From Rubrivivax sp. (GTDB taxonomy: Bacteria; Pseudomonadota; Gammaproteobacteria; Burkholderiales; Burkholderiaceae_C), in the NCBI GenBank assembly GCA_020248915.1, contig JADCGP010000023.1:20970-84969 (forward strand): a stretch of DNA of 64,000 nucleotides. Reading direction: 5' to 3'. The position numbers were made by a program, and so were the translations under genes. Below, piece after piece: positions 28,228 through 37,930 of the stretch; positions within the stretch are counted from its first letter, which is position 1, and every line of letters begins with the position of its first letter. The notes beneath the pieces were generated by a model. The model saw only the letters and a program-made list of their open reading frames with translations. It was not told where the DNA came from and did not search any database.

Positions 28228-29370
28228 TCAGGCCAATGCGCGCCCGATCAGGATCTTCTGCACCTCGCTCGTTCCCTCGTAGATCTGGCACACGCGCACG
28301 TCGCGGTAGATGCGCTCGACCGGGAAGTCGCTGACGTAGCCGTAGCCGCCCAGCACCTGGATCGCGGCCGAGCACACGCGCTCGGCCATCTCGCTGGCGA
28401 AGAGCTTGGCCATCGCCGCCTCCTTCAGGCACGGCACGCCGGCATCCTTCAGAGCTGCGGCATGCCAGATCAGCTGCCGCGCGGCCTCGATCTGCGTGGC
28501 GCAGTCGGCCAGCTTGAACTGCAGCGCCTGGTGCTCGAAGATGGGCTGGCCGAAGCTGCGGCGTTCCTTGCTGTAGGCGAGCGCGCAGTCGAAGGCCGCG
28601 CGCGCCATCCCGACGCTCTGGCTGGCGATGCCGATGCGGCCGCCCTCCAGGCCGCTGAGCGCGATCTTCAGGCCCATGCCCTCCTCGCCCAGCCGGTGCG
28701 ACGCCGGCACGCGGCAGTTCTCGAACACGATCTGCGCCGTGTCGCTGGCGTGCTGGCCGAGCTTGTCCTCGAGCCGCGCCACGGTGTAGCCCGGCGTCTT
28801 CGTCGGCACGAGGAAGGCGCTGATGCCCTTCTTGCCGGCGGCCTTGTCGGTGACGGCCATCACGATGGCGACGTCGCCGTTGCGGCCGCTGGTGATGAAC
28901 TGCTTGACGCCGTTCAGCACGTAGGCGTCGCCGCCGCCGTCGGTGACCCGCACCGCGGTCGTCTTCAGGCCGCCGGCCTCGCTGCCCACGTGCGGCTCGG
29001 TCAGGCAGAAGGCGCCGAGCATCTCGCCGCGCGCCAGCGGCTCGAGGAAGGTCTTCTTCTGCCACGCGTCGCCGAAGGCCATCAGGATCGAGCACACCGG
29101 GCAGTTGTTGACGCTGACGATGGTGCTCGTCGCCCCGTCGCCGGCGGCGATCTCCTCGAGGATCAGCGCCAGGGCCAGGTGGTCGAGCCCCGCGCCGCCG
29201 TGCTCGGCCGGCACCGCCACGCCGTAGCAGCCGAGCGCGGCCAGGCCGCGCAGCTGCGCGGCCGGGAACTCGTGGCTCTTGTCCCAGGCCGCGGCACGCG
29301 GCGCGATCTCGGCCTGCACGTAGGCGCGCACGGCATCCTGCACGGCACGGTGGTCTTCGGAGAGCAGCAT
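28228..29370 (-). CDS. Acyl-CoA dehydrogenase
   Basis: A 380-residue FAD flavoenzyme that introduces the alpha-beta double bond in acyl-CoA. It has the usual helical/beta/helical layout: [13 protein letters not shown] binds FAD and substrate. [20 protein letters not shown] is the C-terminal signature, and [12 protein letters not shown] holds the catalytic Glu position typical of short-chain enzymes. That placement argues against isovaleryl-CoA dehydrogenase, the step missing from the liu cluster. It is the last gene of an operon with the thiolase, LysE and SDR genes; only 6 bases separate it from the SDR gene. Chain-length preference is not visible. Confidence 0.9.
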   Translation of the reverse strand: MLLSEDHRAVQDAVRAYVQAEIAPRAAAWDKSHEFPAAQLRGLAALGCYGVAVPAEHGGAGLDHLALALILEEIAAGDGATSTIVSVNNCPVCSILMAFGDAWQKKTFLEPLARGEMLGAFCLTEPHVGSEAGGLKTTAVRVTDGGGDAYVLNGVKQFITSGRNGDVAIVMAVTDKAAGKKGISAFLVPTKTPGYTVARLEDKLGQHASDTAQIVFENCRVPASHRLGEEGMGLKIALSGLEGGRIGIASQSVGMARAAFDCALAYSKERRSFGQPIFEHQALQFKLADCATQIEAARQLIWHAAALKDAGVPCLKEAAMAKLFASEMAERVCSAAIQVLGGYGYVSDFPVERIYRDVRVCQIYEGTSEVQKILIGRALA

Positions 29371-29376
29371 CTCGGT

Positions 29377-30087
<711 letters not shown>

Positions 30088-30095
30088 CGACGGCC

Positions 30096-30764
30096 TCACG
30101 CCAGCGCCGGCCGCTCGCGCAGCAGCCGCAGCGCGAGGGCGATGAAGACGAGGCCGCCCGCCGCCTCGAGCAGGCGCTTGACCGGCCCCGGGGCACCGAG
30201 TCGTGCCAGCCGCGACGCGAGCGCCACGAGCAGCAGCAGGAAGAGGCCGCCCTGCAGCACGAACCACGCGCCCAGCAGCAGGAACGACGCCGTCTTGCTC
30301 GGCGAGCCGGCGGGCACGAAGGGCGGCAGGAAGGCGAGGAAGAACAGTGCCACCTTCGGATTGAGCACGTTGGTGGCGAGGCCGGTGCGGAACTCCGCCC
30401 AGGCCGTGCGCGATGCGGCAGTCGCCGGCGCCGCCGCAGCCGCAGCCGCTCCGCCGCGCCAGGCCGAGCGCAGCAGCTGGATCCCCAGCCACGCGAGGTA
30501 GGCCGCGCCCGCCCACTGCAGGGCGGCGAAGGCCGCCGGATGCACCGCCAGCAGCGCCGCCAGGCCGAAGGCCGCCGCCAGCGCGTGCACCACGCAGCCA
30601 GCCGTGATGCCGAGCGCGGCCGCCATGCCGGCCCGCGCGCCCGCCTGCAGCGTGCGGCCGACCGTCAGCGCGAAGTCGACGCCGGGCGTGGCGTTGAGCA
30701 CCAGCACGGCCGCCGCGAAGGCCGCCGCCTCGGCCGGGCCGGGCAGCAGGCCCTGGCCGGCCAT
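30096..30764 (-). CDS. LysE/RhtB-family amino-acid exporter
   Basis: A 222-residue inner-membrane exporter with six predicted helices. The family motif ATPGVDFALTVGRTLQAGARAG (in part: TPGVDFALTVGRTL) follows the first helix, and NPKVALFFLAFLPPFV marks the third or fourth. An Ala-rich loop of about 15 residues lies in the middle. The start shares one base with the thiolase stop (TGATG-type junction at 30764). Family members export amino acids or homoserine lactone-like compounds; substrate is unknown. Confidence 0.88.
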   Translation of the reverse strand: MAGQGLLPGPAEAAAFAAAVLVLNATPGVDFALTVGRTLQAGARAGMAAALGITAGCVVHALAAAFGLAALLAVHPAAFAALQWAGAAYLAWLGIQLLRSAWRGGAAAAAAAPATAASRTAWAEFRTGLATNVLNPKVALFFLAFLPPFVPAGSPSKTASFLLLGAWFVLQGGLFLLLLVALASRLARLGAPGPVKRLLEAAGGLVFIALALRLLRERPALA

Positions 30765-31945
30765 CAGACGAGCTCGAGCGCGAGCGCCGTGGCCTCGCCA
30801 CCGCCGATGCACAGCGACGCCACGCCGCGCCGGAGGCCGCGCCTGCGCAGCGCGCCGAGCAGCGTGACGACGATGCGCGCGCCCGAGGCGCCGATCGGGT
30901 GGCCCAGGGCGCAGGCGCCGCCGTGCACGTTGACGACCTCGTGGGGCAGCCGGAACTCGGCCATCGCGGCCATCGTGACGGCGGCGAAGGCCTCGTTCAC
31001 CTCCCACAGGTCCACCTGGCCGGCCTGCCAGCCGGCCTTGGCGAGTGCCTTGCGGATGGCGCCCGCCGGCGCGGTGGTGAACCACTCCGGCGCCTGCGCG
31101 TGCACGGCGTGGCTGACGATGCGCGCCACGGGCGTGCAGCCGCGCTGGCGCGCGGTGCTCTCGCGCATCAGCACCAGCGCCGCGGCGCCGTCGGAGATGC
31201 TGCTGGCGTTGGCGGCGGTGATCGTGCCGTCCTTCTTGAACGCGGGCTTCAGGCCGGGGATCTTGTCGAGCCGGGCCTTGAAGGGCTGCTCGTCGAACCT
31301 GACGACCGTGTCGCCCGCCTTGCCCGCCAGCGTCACGGGAGCCATCTCCCAGTCGAAGCTGCCGTCCTCGTTGGCGGCCTTGGCGCGCGTGGTGGAGGCG
31401 ACCGCGAACGCGTCCTGCGCCTCGCGCGTGAAGCCGTACTTGGCGACGCAGGCCTCGGCGAACACGCCCATCGCCTTGCCGCGCTCGTAGGCGTCCTCCA
31501 GACCGTCCATCGCCATGTGGTCGAACATCTGCGCGGCGCCGTACTTCACGCCCTTGCGCGCGAACAGGAGGTGCGGCGCGTTGGTCATGCTCTCCATGCC
31601 GCCGGCCACCATCACCTCGGCCGTGCCGGCGGCCAGCATGTCGTGCGCGAACATCAGCGCGCGCATGCCGCTGCCGCACATCTTGTTGAGCGTGACGGCG
31701 CCCACGCCGTCGGGCAGGCCGGCACGGCGCAGGGCCTGCCGCGCCGGCGCCTGGCCCTGACCGGCCATCAGCACCTGGCCGAACAGCACTTCGTCGACGG
31801 CGTCGGCCGGCACGCCGGCGCGCTCGACCGCGGCGCGGATGGCGACCGCGCCGAGTTCGGGGGCGGCCAGCGCCGCGAAGTCGCCCAGCAGGCCCCCAAT
31901 AGGCGTGCGGGCGGCGGAGACGATGACGATGGGGTCGGTGGCCAT
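30764..31945 (-). CDS. Acetyl-CoA C-acyltransferase (thiolase)
   Basis: A 393-residue thiolase with all catalytic elements: the acyl-accepting Cys90 in NKMCGSGMRA, His in WEVNEAFAAVT, HGGACALGHPIGASGARI (in part: ALGHPIGASGARI), and the C-terminal CIGGGEATAL with the second Cys. It could act degradatively on 3-ketoacyl-CoA or condense acetyl-CoA; PhaA-type enzymes look the same. It is first in the operon that continues with LysE, SDR and acyl-CoA dehydrogenase, which favours a role in acyl-CoA turnover. Confidence 0.92.
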   Translation of the reverse strand: MATDPIVIVSAARTPIGGLLGDFAALAAPELGAVAIRAAVERAGVPADAVDEVLFGQVLMAGQGQAPARQALRRAGLPDGVGAVTLNKMCGSGMRALMFAHDMLAAGTAEVMVAGGMESMTNAPHLLFARKGVKYGAAQMFDHMAMDGLEDAYERGKAMGVFAEACVAKYGFTREAQDAFAVASTTRAKAANEDGSFDWEMAPVTLAGKAGDTVVRFDEQPFKARLDKIPGLKPAFKKDGTITAANASSISDGAAALVLMRESTARQRGCTPVARIVSHAVHAQAPEWFTTAPAGAIRKALAKAGWQAGQVDLWEVNEAFAAVTMAAMAEFRLPHEVVNVHGGACALGHPIGASGARIVVTLLGALRRRGLRRGVASLCIGGGEATALALELV

Positions 31946-32045
31946 GGCTGCGCTCCCGGAAGTTTGGCCACCATGGTATTCGCAGCCGATGCCGCCCCGG
32001 GTGGCGGGCCGATGACCGTGGTCCTGGATGCGGTCCGGCCCGCGC

Positions 32046-33584
32046 TCAGCGCCCCGGCACCACCTGCGGCGGAGCCCACTGGCCGGAGGCGATCGCGGGT
32101 GCCGGATCGTACGAACGCATGATCAGGTAGAACGGGCCCGGCCCGACCGGCAGCCAGTTGGCGCGCAGCACCGGATCGGCGGGCTCGTCGGCCTGGATCG
32201 CGATCGTCAGCGAACCGTCGGCGGCACGCTGCAGGCCGGCCGTCCGGTCGCCCAGCGCGTAGCGCCGGATCGGGTTCTCGATCAGGTCCATCCGCGCCAG
32301 GTCGTAGGCGGTGACCGACCAGAACGCGCCCACCGGCGGCAGCTGCCCGGGCGGAAACGTCATCGTGTAGCGGCGCGCGCCGGACAGCGGCTGCCCGGCG
32401 TCGTCGAGGTTGCGCTGGTGGTAGACCGAGTCCTCGGGCAGGTTGCCGTAGCCGCCGCGGGCGATCGCGGCGTTGAGCGCCCAGTCGTGGCGGATGCGGC
32501 CGATCTTGTCCGAGTAGTTCCAGCCGTTGACGGTGTTGGCGATGCCGAACTGCGCCGCGGCGACGATCTTCTGCGCACCCGCCAGCGCCCGCTCCAGGCC
32601 GCGCCGCACCGGCGGCGGCAAGCGGGCGGGGTCGAAGCCGCCCGTGCCCAGCCCGATGCGCTGCCAGCGCCGCAGCAGCCCGCGGTCCTCCGGCGGCACG
32701 GGGTTGCGCTGCAGCATGCGGTCGAGCACGGCGTAGAACTGCAGGCTGTCCATCGGTGCCAGCGGCGCCTGCGGGGCCTGCGCGTCGATCGGCACGTTGC
32801 GCCCGCGCTCGGGTCGCCGCATGCCGAGCTCGCGCAGCGTGAAGCGCTCGAGCAACCGCGCCGCGACGGCCTCGTCGGCGCCGCCGGCACTGGCCACGCG
32901 CATCAGCAGCCACAGGTCGTTGGCACGCTGGCGCAGCACCTTCATGCCGGGCGGCAGCTCGCCGCGGAAGCCGGGGCCGACGAACGCGAGGTCGACGCCG
33001 CCCGGCCCGGTGACCCTGCGCCCGATCCGCGTGCCGACGCCGCCGGCCGCGTCCACCACCAGCGCGACGTAGTAGCGCGTGCCCATCGACGGCACGTGCA
33101 GCACGATCGGGCCGGCGCTCAGGTCGAGATAGGCCGACGCGTACAGCGTGTCGTGGTTCGGCGCCTTGATGACCAGGCCGTCGCCGGGCCGGGCCAGGCG
33201 GTCGAAGTAGTAGAAACGGTTGCGCGGCGCGAAGATCACCTGGTCGGCGGCCACGCGCTGGGTCTCGTTGTGGATCCGGCGCGCGAGCTCGACGCGCGGG
33301 TAGCCGTACAGGTAGGCCTCGACGCCGCTGACGTAGGCCTCCTCCTCTGCCGCCGCCTCGGCCGCCGCCAGGAAGGCGCGCGCGGGATCGGCCGCGTCGG
33401 CAGCGCGGGCCGCGGGCGCGGCGGCGAGCAGCGCCAGGGTCCACGTTGCTGCCCACCTCGCTGCCCACCTTGCTAGCCACGGCGCGGCCCGTGCGGTGGC
33501 CGCGGCCGGGCTCGGCTGGCGGTACGGGCATCGGGCGTCGCCCCTTGCTTCGCTGCGCTGGTTCACTTCGCTGCGCTGGTTCAT
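32046..33584 (-). CDS. Exported DUF1254/DUF1214 protein
   Basis: A 512-residue protein with an export signal at about residues 30-60 (WTLALLAAAPAARAAD). It contains a DUF1254 domain (VEAYLYGYPRVEL, NHDTLYASAYLDLS) and a C-terminal DUF1214 domain (YGNLPEDSVYHQR, RYTMTFPPGQLPPVGAFWSVTAYD in part). These proteins are periplasmic or envelope-associated with no known activity, and are often found near sulfatases and porins. The ATG at 33584 lies at the edge of an 18-bp tandem duplication encoding NQRSE twice. It is divergent from the outer-membrane protein gene at 33778 and probably shares its control region. Confidence 0.82.
   Translation of the reverse strand: MNQRSEVNQRSEARGDARCPYRQPSPAAATARAAPWLARWAARWAATWTLALLAAAPAARAADAADPARAFLAAAEAAAEEEAYVSGVEAYLYGYPRVELARRIHNETQRVAADQVIFAPRNRFYYFDRLARPGDGLVIKAPNHDTLYASAYLDLSAGPIVLHVPSMGTRYYVALVVDAAGGVGTRIGRRVTGPGGVDLAFVGPGFRGELPPGMKVLRQRANDLWLLMRVASAGGADEAVAARLLERFTLRELGMRRPERGRNVPIDAQAPQAPLAPMDSLQFYAVLDRMLQRNPVPPEDRGLLRRWQRIGLGTGGFDPARLPPPVRRGLERALAGAQKIVAAAQFGIANTVNGWNYSDKIGRIRHDWALNAAIARGGYGNLPEDSVYHQRNLDDAGQPLSGARRYTMTFPPGQLPPVGAFWSVTAYDLARMDLIENPIRRYALGDRTAGLQRAADGSLTIAIQADEPADPVLRANWLPVGPGPFYLIMRSYDPAPAIASGQWAPPQVVPGR
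33548..33583 (-). repeat. 18-bp tandem duplication at the DUF1254 gene start
   Basis: CTTCGCTGCGCTGGTTCA is repeated exactly. In the gene's frame it encodes NQRSE twice right after the start Met. Being six codons long, it does not alter the frame. Confidence 0.85.
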
Positions 33585-33671
33585 GCCGCTTGCTCGGTAG
33601 CCGGTTGATCGCGGATGGTTGCACGCCCACGCCGCCGTCGCGGCCTGCCGCGCCGGGCAAGCGCGGGCAGC

Positions 33672-33686
33672 TACCCAACCTGGGTA
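33672..33686. promoter_or_regulatory. Perfect inverted repeat in a divergent promoter region
   Basis: TACCCA-ACC-TGGGTA lies in the 193-base gap between the divergently read DUF1254 and outer-membrane protein genes, 88 bases from one start and 92 from the other. Its shape and position fit an operator for a dimeric regulator; TACCCA-type half-sites resemble those of LuxR/NarL-family proteins. The regulator is unknown. Confidence 0.45.
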
Positions 33687-33777
33687 TCGGCAATGGCCGA
33701 CGGCAGCGTGGCGGCGGCCCCCCGCACTACATTTCGCGGCATCGCGTCGGCCCTCGCCGGCCATCCGCCATCCAGCC

Positions 33778-35232
33778 ATGAACCACGCAGCCTTCCGCCG
33801 CGGCCGCACCGCAGCCTCCGTCCTCGCCGTGCTCGCCGTGCTCGGCGCCGTTTCGAGCGGTAGCGCCCTTGCCCAGCAGGCTCCGCAGCCGGCCTGGGCC
33901 TGGAAATCGGGCGACCTCGCGCTCGACGCCGGGCTCGAGACCTACACGGCGTTCTACTCGATGAGCGGCACCTGGTGGAACCTGGCCGCGACGTCGGCGC
34001 CCACCTTCGACAAGAGCCGCAGCTTCACCGAGCTGTGGGTGCATCCCAGACTCAACGGCCGCTTCCGACTCGACGGCACAACCGAGGCCTACGGCACGCT
34101 GTCGGTCGGCGCCACCAAGACGATCGGCGCCGACGCCTTCGACTACCGGGACGAGAGCGCCGTGCGCTTCGGCTCGGCGATGCTCGGCGTGCGCGGCCAG
34201 GCCGGCGGCGTGCGCTACGACGTGTCGGCCGGGCGCCAGCCGTTCATGCTCGGCACCGGCATGCTGCTCGTGATGGGCTCGGGCAACGGCTACTCCTGGG
34301 GCGGCGGCGCATCGACGCAGCGCAAGGCCTGGGGCCGCACGGCGCTGGCGCGCGCGGGCAGCGGCGAGTTCACCGCCAGCGCCTTCCAGCTCGAGCCCGA
34401 CGAGGCTCCCGAGGGCCGCACCGACACCAAGGTGCGCGGTGTGGCGCTGGAGTGGGCGCGGCCGCAGATGGGCCGCGCCGGGCTATCGTGGTTCACCGTG
34501 CCGCGCTCCAATTCCATCTACCCCGGCGACCTGGCACCGCTCGCCTTCATCGAGCAGGGCCGCCAGGGCCTGGACACCTGGTACGGGTGGGCCGACATCA
34601 CCGGCCTCGTGCCCGGCGTGCCCACGCTCGGCCTGCGCGCCGAGTACGCGCAGCAGCGCAACGACATCACGCGCACCGGCGGCCGGCGCGACCCGATGAA
34701 GGCCAGCGCCTGGCTGCTGGGCGCCAGCTGGTGGGGGCAGAAGCTGCCGTTCGCACCCAAGTTCAGCTACCACGTCGCGCGCTTCAGCGGCGACAAGCCC
34801 GGCACCGCCACCTACGAGCGCTTCGACCCGATGTTCTGGGGCAACGGCCTGGACAACTGGTGGTTCGGCGCCAATGGCGCGTACTCGTGGCTGAACGCCA
34901 ACCTGCGCGCGCAGCGCTTCATCGTCGATGCCTATTTCTCGCAGCAGGACATCATCCAGTTCCAGTATGTCCGCGCATCGGTCGACCAGCTCAACAGCGC
35001 GGTGCAGTTCGGCCAGGGGGTTCGCTTCACGGCCAACGGCCTCCTGGTGGGCGTGCCCCAGGCGAAGCTGTCCGACGAGCTGTACCTGCAGTACGTGCGC
35101 GTGTTCAACCCGAACCTGGTGGCGATCGCCTTCGTCGCGCGCAGCTCGCCCGGCGCCGGCCTGAAGGCCACGGCGCCGCAGGGTACGCAGGCCTGGACCA
35201 CCTTCGGCCTGGGCCTGACGGCCAACTTCTGA
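33778..35232 (+). CDS. Outer-membrane beta-barrel (porin-like) protein
   Basis: A 484-residue protein with a cleavable signal ending SSGSALAQ near residue 31 and a mature part of alternating amphipathic strands rich in Gly, Trp and Tyr. It ends in the phenylalanine-terminated strand FGLGLTANF used for outer-membrane insertion. The architecture resembles alginate-export or DUF1302-like porins. It is the first gene of the long rightward run to 46550 and lies 2 bases before the MipA gene. It may admit the substrate of the downstream sulfatase, but no specificity is visible. Confidence 0.78.
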   Translation: MNHAAFRRGRTAASVLAVLAVLGAVSSGSALAQQAPQPAWAWKSGDLALDAGLETYTAFYSMSGTWWNLAATSAPTFDKSRSFTELWVHPRLNGRFRLDGTTEAYGTLSVGATKTIGADAFDYRDESAVRFGSAMLGVRGQAGGVRYDVSAGRQPFMLGTGMLLVMGSGNGYSWGGGASTQRKAWGRTALARAGSGEFTASAFQLEPDEAPEGRTDTKVRGVALEWARPQMGRAGLSWFTVPRSNSIYPGDLAPLAFIEQGRQGLDTWYGWADITGLVPGVPTLGLRAEYAQQRNDITRTGGRRDPMKASAWLLGASWWGQKLPFAPKFSYHVARFSGDKPGTATYERFDPMFWGNGLDNWWFGANGAYSWLNANLRAQRFIVDAYFSQQDIIQFQYVRASVDQLNSAVQFGQGVRFTANGLLVGVPQAKLSDELYLQYVRVFNPNLVAIAFVARSSPGAGLKATAPQGTQAWTTFGLGLTANF

Positions 35233-35234
35233 CG

Positions 35235-36062
35235 ATGCCCGCGCTCCCGGCCCGGCTCGGCGCGCTGCTGCTGGCGGTCGCGGCGACGGCCGCGCACGCG
35301 GCCGCGAGCTTCGAGCCGCTGGTGCGGGTCGAGGACGGCGTGAACTTCGCGGGCGCCGTGATCGGCCGCGTGCCCGAGTTCTGGGGCAGCCGCGACAGCG
35401 CCACCGGCATCGCGCCGATGGCGCGCTGGCAGCTGCAGGGCGAGCGCTTCGTGCAGCTGCTCGGCCCCGAGGTCACGGTCAACCTGCTCGACGACCCGCG
35501 CTGGCGCGCCGGCCCGAGCGTCGGCCTGCGCTTCGGCCGCCGCGAGGTGAGCGACCCAGTGGTGCGCGCGATGCGGCCGGTCGCGAGCACCGCCGAGGTG
35601 GGCGCCTTCGTCGGCTATACCGAGCCGCTCGGCCGCGACCCGCGACACCGCTGGGGCGTCAGCGCGGCGCTGGCCGGAGCCACCGGCAGCGTCTACCGCG
35701 GCCTGGTGGGCTCGGCCACGGTGTACTGGCTGAAGCCGGTGGCGCCCTGGCTCACGCTCAACGCCAGCGGCGGCGTGGGCTTCGCCGGCAGCGGCTTCCA
35801 GCGCACCTACCTCGGCGTCGGGCCGGCCGACGCCGGGCTGTTCGCCGGGCTCGACCCGGCCGGCTACCGGCCCGGCGCCGGCCTGACCGACTTGCGGCTG
35901 CTGGCCGGCGGCATGGTGCACCTGTCGCCGTCCTGGCACCTGCTCGTCGGCGCGCGCGCGCAGCGCCTGCTCGGCGATGCCGCGGCCAGCCCGATCGTGC
36001 GCCAGCGCGGTAACGCCACGCAGTGGGTGGCCGGTGCCGGCGTGGTGTACCTTTGGCGCTGA
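35235..36062 (+). CDS. MipA/OmpV-family outer-membrane protein
   Basis: A 275-residue beta-barrel protein with a signal peptide (LGALLLAVAATAAHA). It has repeated amphipathic strands, the internal motif SVGLRFGRREVSDPVVRAM, and a C-terminal aromatic strand AGAGVVYLWR. The family includes scaffolding and adhesion proteins of the outer membrane. It follows the porin-like gene with 2 bases between the stop and ATG, so co-translation is likely. Confidence 0.82.
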   Translation: MPALPARLGALLLAVAATAAHAAASFEPLVRVEDGVNFAGAVIGRVPEFWGSRDSATGIAPMARWQLQGERFVQLLGPEVTVNLLDDPRWRAGPSVGLRFGRREVSDPVVRAMRPVASTAEVGAFVGYTEPLGRDPRHRWGVSAALAGATGSVYRGLVGSATVYWLKPVAPWLTLNASGGVGFAGSGFQRTYLGVGPADAGLFAGLDPAGYRPGAGLTDLRLLAGGMVHLSPSWHLLVGARAQRLLGDAAASPIVRQRGNATQWVAGAGVVYLWR

Positions 36063-36090
36063 GCGGCTTGCGCCCGACCCGGGAAGCCCC

Positions 36091-36597
36091 ATGACCCGCC
36101 ACGATGACCGACCGTTCCCCCCCGCTGACGCCACCGGGCGCTGCCACGGCGGCCTGGACCGCCGCACCGCGCTGCGGACCGGTCTGGCCGCGCTGGCCGG
36201 CCTCGGCACGCTGGCGGCCTTCCCGGCGCGCGCCGACCCCGACGACGACGGCTTCCGCGTCGGCGGCAGGCCTGGGCGCGGCTGGCGCATGATCGGCGAG
36301 AAGCGGGCGCGGCGCTCGCTCGACCGCGACGAGATCCGCGTGCGCGCCGACCGCGCCTACGGCGCGATCCGCCTGCGCGTGTTCCACGCCCCGGTGGAGT
36401 TCCTGAACGTGCAGATCCACTTCCGCAACGGCGGGCAGCGCGAGATCGACGTCCGCCAGTTCATCGAGAAGGGCGGCGCCACGCGCATCGTCGACCTGCC
36501 GGGGGAGAAGCGGTTCCTGGAGAAGATCGTGTTCTGGTACAAGACCCCGGCGCTCGCCAGGGAGCGCGCCACCGTGCAGGTCTGGGCCCGTGCCTGA
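36091..36597 (+). CDS. Tat-type exported small protein (DUF2541-like)
   Basis: A 168-residue protein. The N-terminus has a twin-arginine pattern (LDRRTALRTGLAALAGLGTL) and a cleavage-like ARA, so it may leave by the Tat pathway. The mature ~115 residues form a beta-rich domain with GEKRARRSLDRDEIRV, IRLRVFHAPVEFLNVQIHF (in part) and ATVQVWARA, resembling DUF2541-like proteins of unknown role. Its 3' end overlaps the sulfatase-maturase start by 8 bases. Confidence 0.65.
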   Translation: MTRHDDRPFPPADATGRCHGGLDRRTALRTGLAALAGLGTLAAFPARADPDDDGFRVGGRPGRGWRMIGEKRARRSLDRDEIRVRADRAYGAIRLRVFHAPVEFLNVQIHFRNGGQREIDVRQFIEKGGATRIVDLPGEKRFLEKIVFWYKTPALARERATVQVWARA

Positions 36598-37888
36598 AGA
36601 ACCGACGCTCTCCGCGACCGCGGCGGCGGCCGCGCCGCCTGCCCCGGCCACGGGGCCGGTGAGCCGCCTGCCGCCGCTGCCGGCCGGGCGCCACTACCGC
36701 TTCCACACGATGGTCAAGCCGGCGGGCGCGCTGTGCAACCTCGACTGCCCGTACTGCTTCTACCTGCACAAGACCGAGCTGCTCGGCCACGAGCCCAACG
36801 CGCGCATCGCGGCCGACCTGCTCGAGCAGCACATCCGCCAGTACATCGAGGCGCAGACCGGCGACGAGGTCGTGTTCTCGTGGCAGGGCGGCGAGCCCAC
36901 GGTGATGGGCCTGGCCTTCTACGAGAAGGTGGTGGCGCTGCAGGCGCTCTACCGCAAGCCGGGCCAGCGCATCGAGAACGACCTGCAGACCAACGGCGTG
37001 CTGCTCGACGAGGCCTGGGCGCGCTTCCTGAAGGCGCACGGCTTCCACGTCGGCCTGAGCCTGGACGGCCCGCAGGACCTGCACGACAAGTACCGGCCCA
37101 CCAAGGGCGGCACGCCGACCTTCGACAAGGTGATGCAGGCTGCCGCGCTGCTGGCGCGGCACGAGGTGCCGTTCGCGCTGCTGTGCGTGGTCAACCGCGA
37201 CGTCGCGCGCCGCCCGCTCGAGGTGTGGCGCTTTCTCGCGTCCGTGCCCGGCACCTACCGCGTGCAGTTCACGCCCTGCGTCGAGCCGCGCACGTTCAAG
37301 CAGCAGGGGCCGGCGCTGAAGGACGCGGCGGCGCCCGCGGTCGGCAGCGCGCGAACGCGGCCGGACCACCCGCTGTCGATCGTCACCGAGTGGTCGGTCG
37401 ACGCGCGCGACTACGGCGAGTTCCTGTGCACGATCTGGGGCGAGTGGCTGCAGAAGGACTTCGGCCGCGTGCACGTCAACGTGTTCGAGAGCGCGGTCGC
37501 GCAGTCGCTCGGCCTGCCGGCGCAGATGTGCACCGCGGCGCCGATCTGCGGCAAGGCGATGGCGCTCGAGCACGACGGCAGCCTGTACAGCTGCGACCAC
37601 TTCGTCTACCCCGAGTACAAGCTCGGCAACATCCGCGACACGCACGAGGGCGACCTCGCCTTCTCGCCCAAGCAGATCGCCTTCGGCCTGGCCAAGCGCG
37701 ACACGCTGCCGGCCTACTGCCGCGGCTGTGCGCAGCTCGCGCTGTGCTGGGGCGAGTGCCCGAAGAACCGGCTGATCGCCACGCCCGAGGGCGAACCCGG
37801 CCTGAACTACCTGTGCGAGGGCCTCAAGCGCTTCTACGCCCAGGTCCAGCAAGACATGCCCGTGATCCGCCGGCGGCTCGGCCGCTGA
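36590..37888 (+). CDS. Anaerobic sulfatase-maturating enzyme (radical SAM/SPASM)
   Basis: A 432-residue radical SAM enzyme that oxidises an active-site Ser or Cys of a sulfatase to formylglycine. The radical SAM cluster ligands are in CNLDCPYC (C49, C53, C56). FSWQGGEPTVMG is the anSME GGEP motif. The SPASM domain holds the auxiliary-cluster cysteines in CTAAPICG, YSCDHF, YCRGCAQLALCWGECPK and LCEGL. The first ~30 residues are an Ala/Pro tail. It overlaps the preceding gene by 8 bases and is followed 42 bases later by the sulfatase it presumably activates. Confidence 0.93.
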   Translation: MPEEPTLSATAAAAAPPAPATGPVSRLPPLPAGRHYRFHTMVKPAGALCNLDCPYCFYLHKTELLGHEPNARIAADLLEQHIRQYIEAQTGDEVVFSWQGGEPTVMGLAFYEKVVALQALYRKPGQRIENDLQTNGVLLDEAWARFLKAHGFHVGLSLDGPQDLHDKYRPTKGGTPTFDKVMQAAALLARHEVPFALLCVVNRDVARRPLEVWRFLASVPGTYRVQFTPCVEPRTFKQQGPALKDAAAPAVGSARTRPDHPLSIVTEWSVDARDYGEFLCTIWGEWLQKDFGRVHVNVFESAVAQSLGLPAQMCTAAPICGKAMALEHDGSLYSCDHFVYPEYKLGNIRDTHEGDLAFSPKQIAFGLAKRDTLPAYCRGCAQLALCWGECPKNRLIATPEGEPGLNYLCEGLKRFYAQVQQDMPVIRRRLGR

Positions 37889-37930
37889 TCGCGTTCCCCC
37901 GTCACCCGTCCGCTCCCAGGAGACCCGCCG

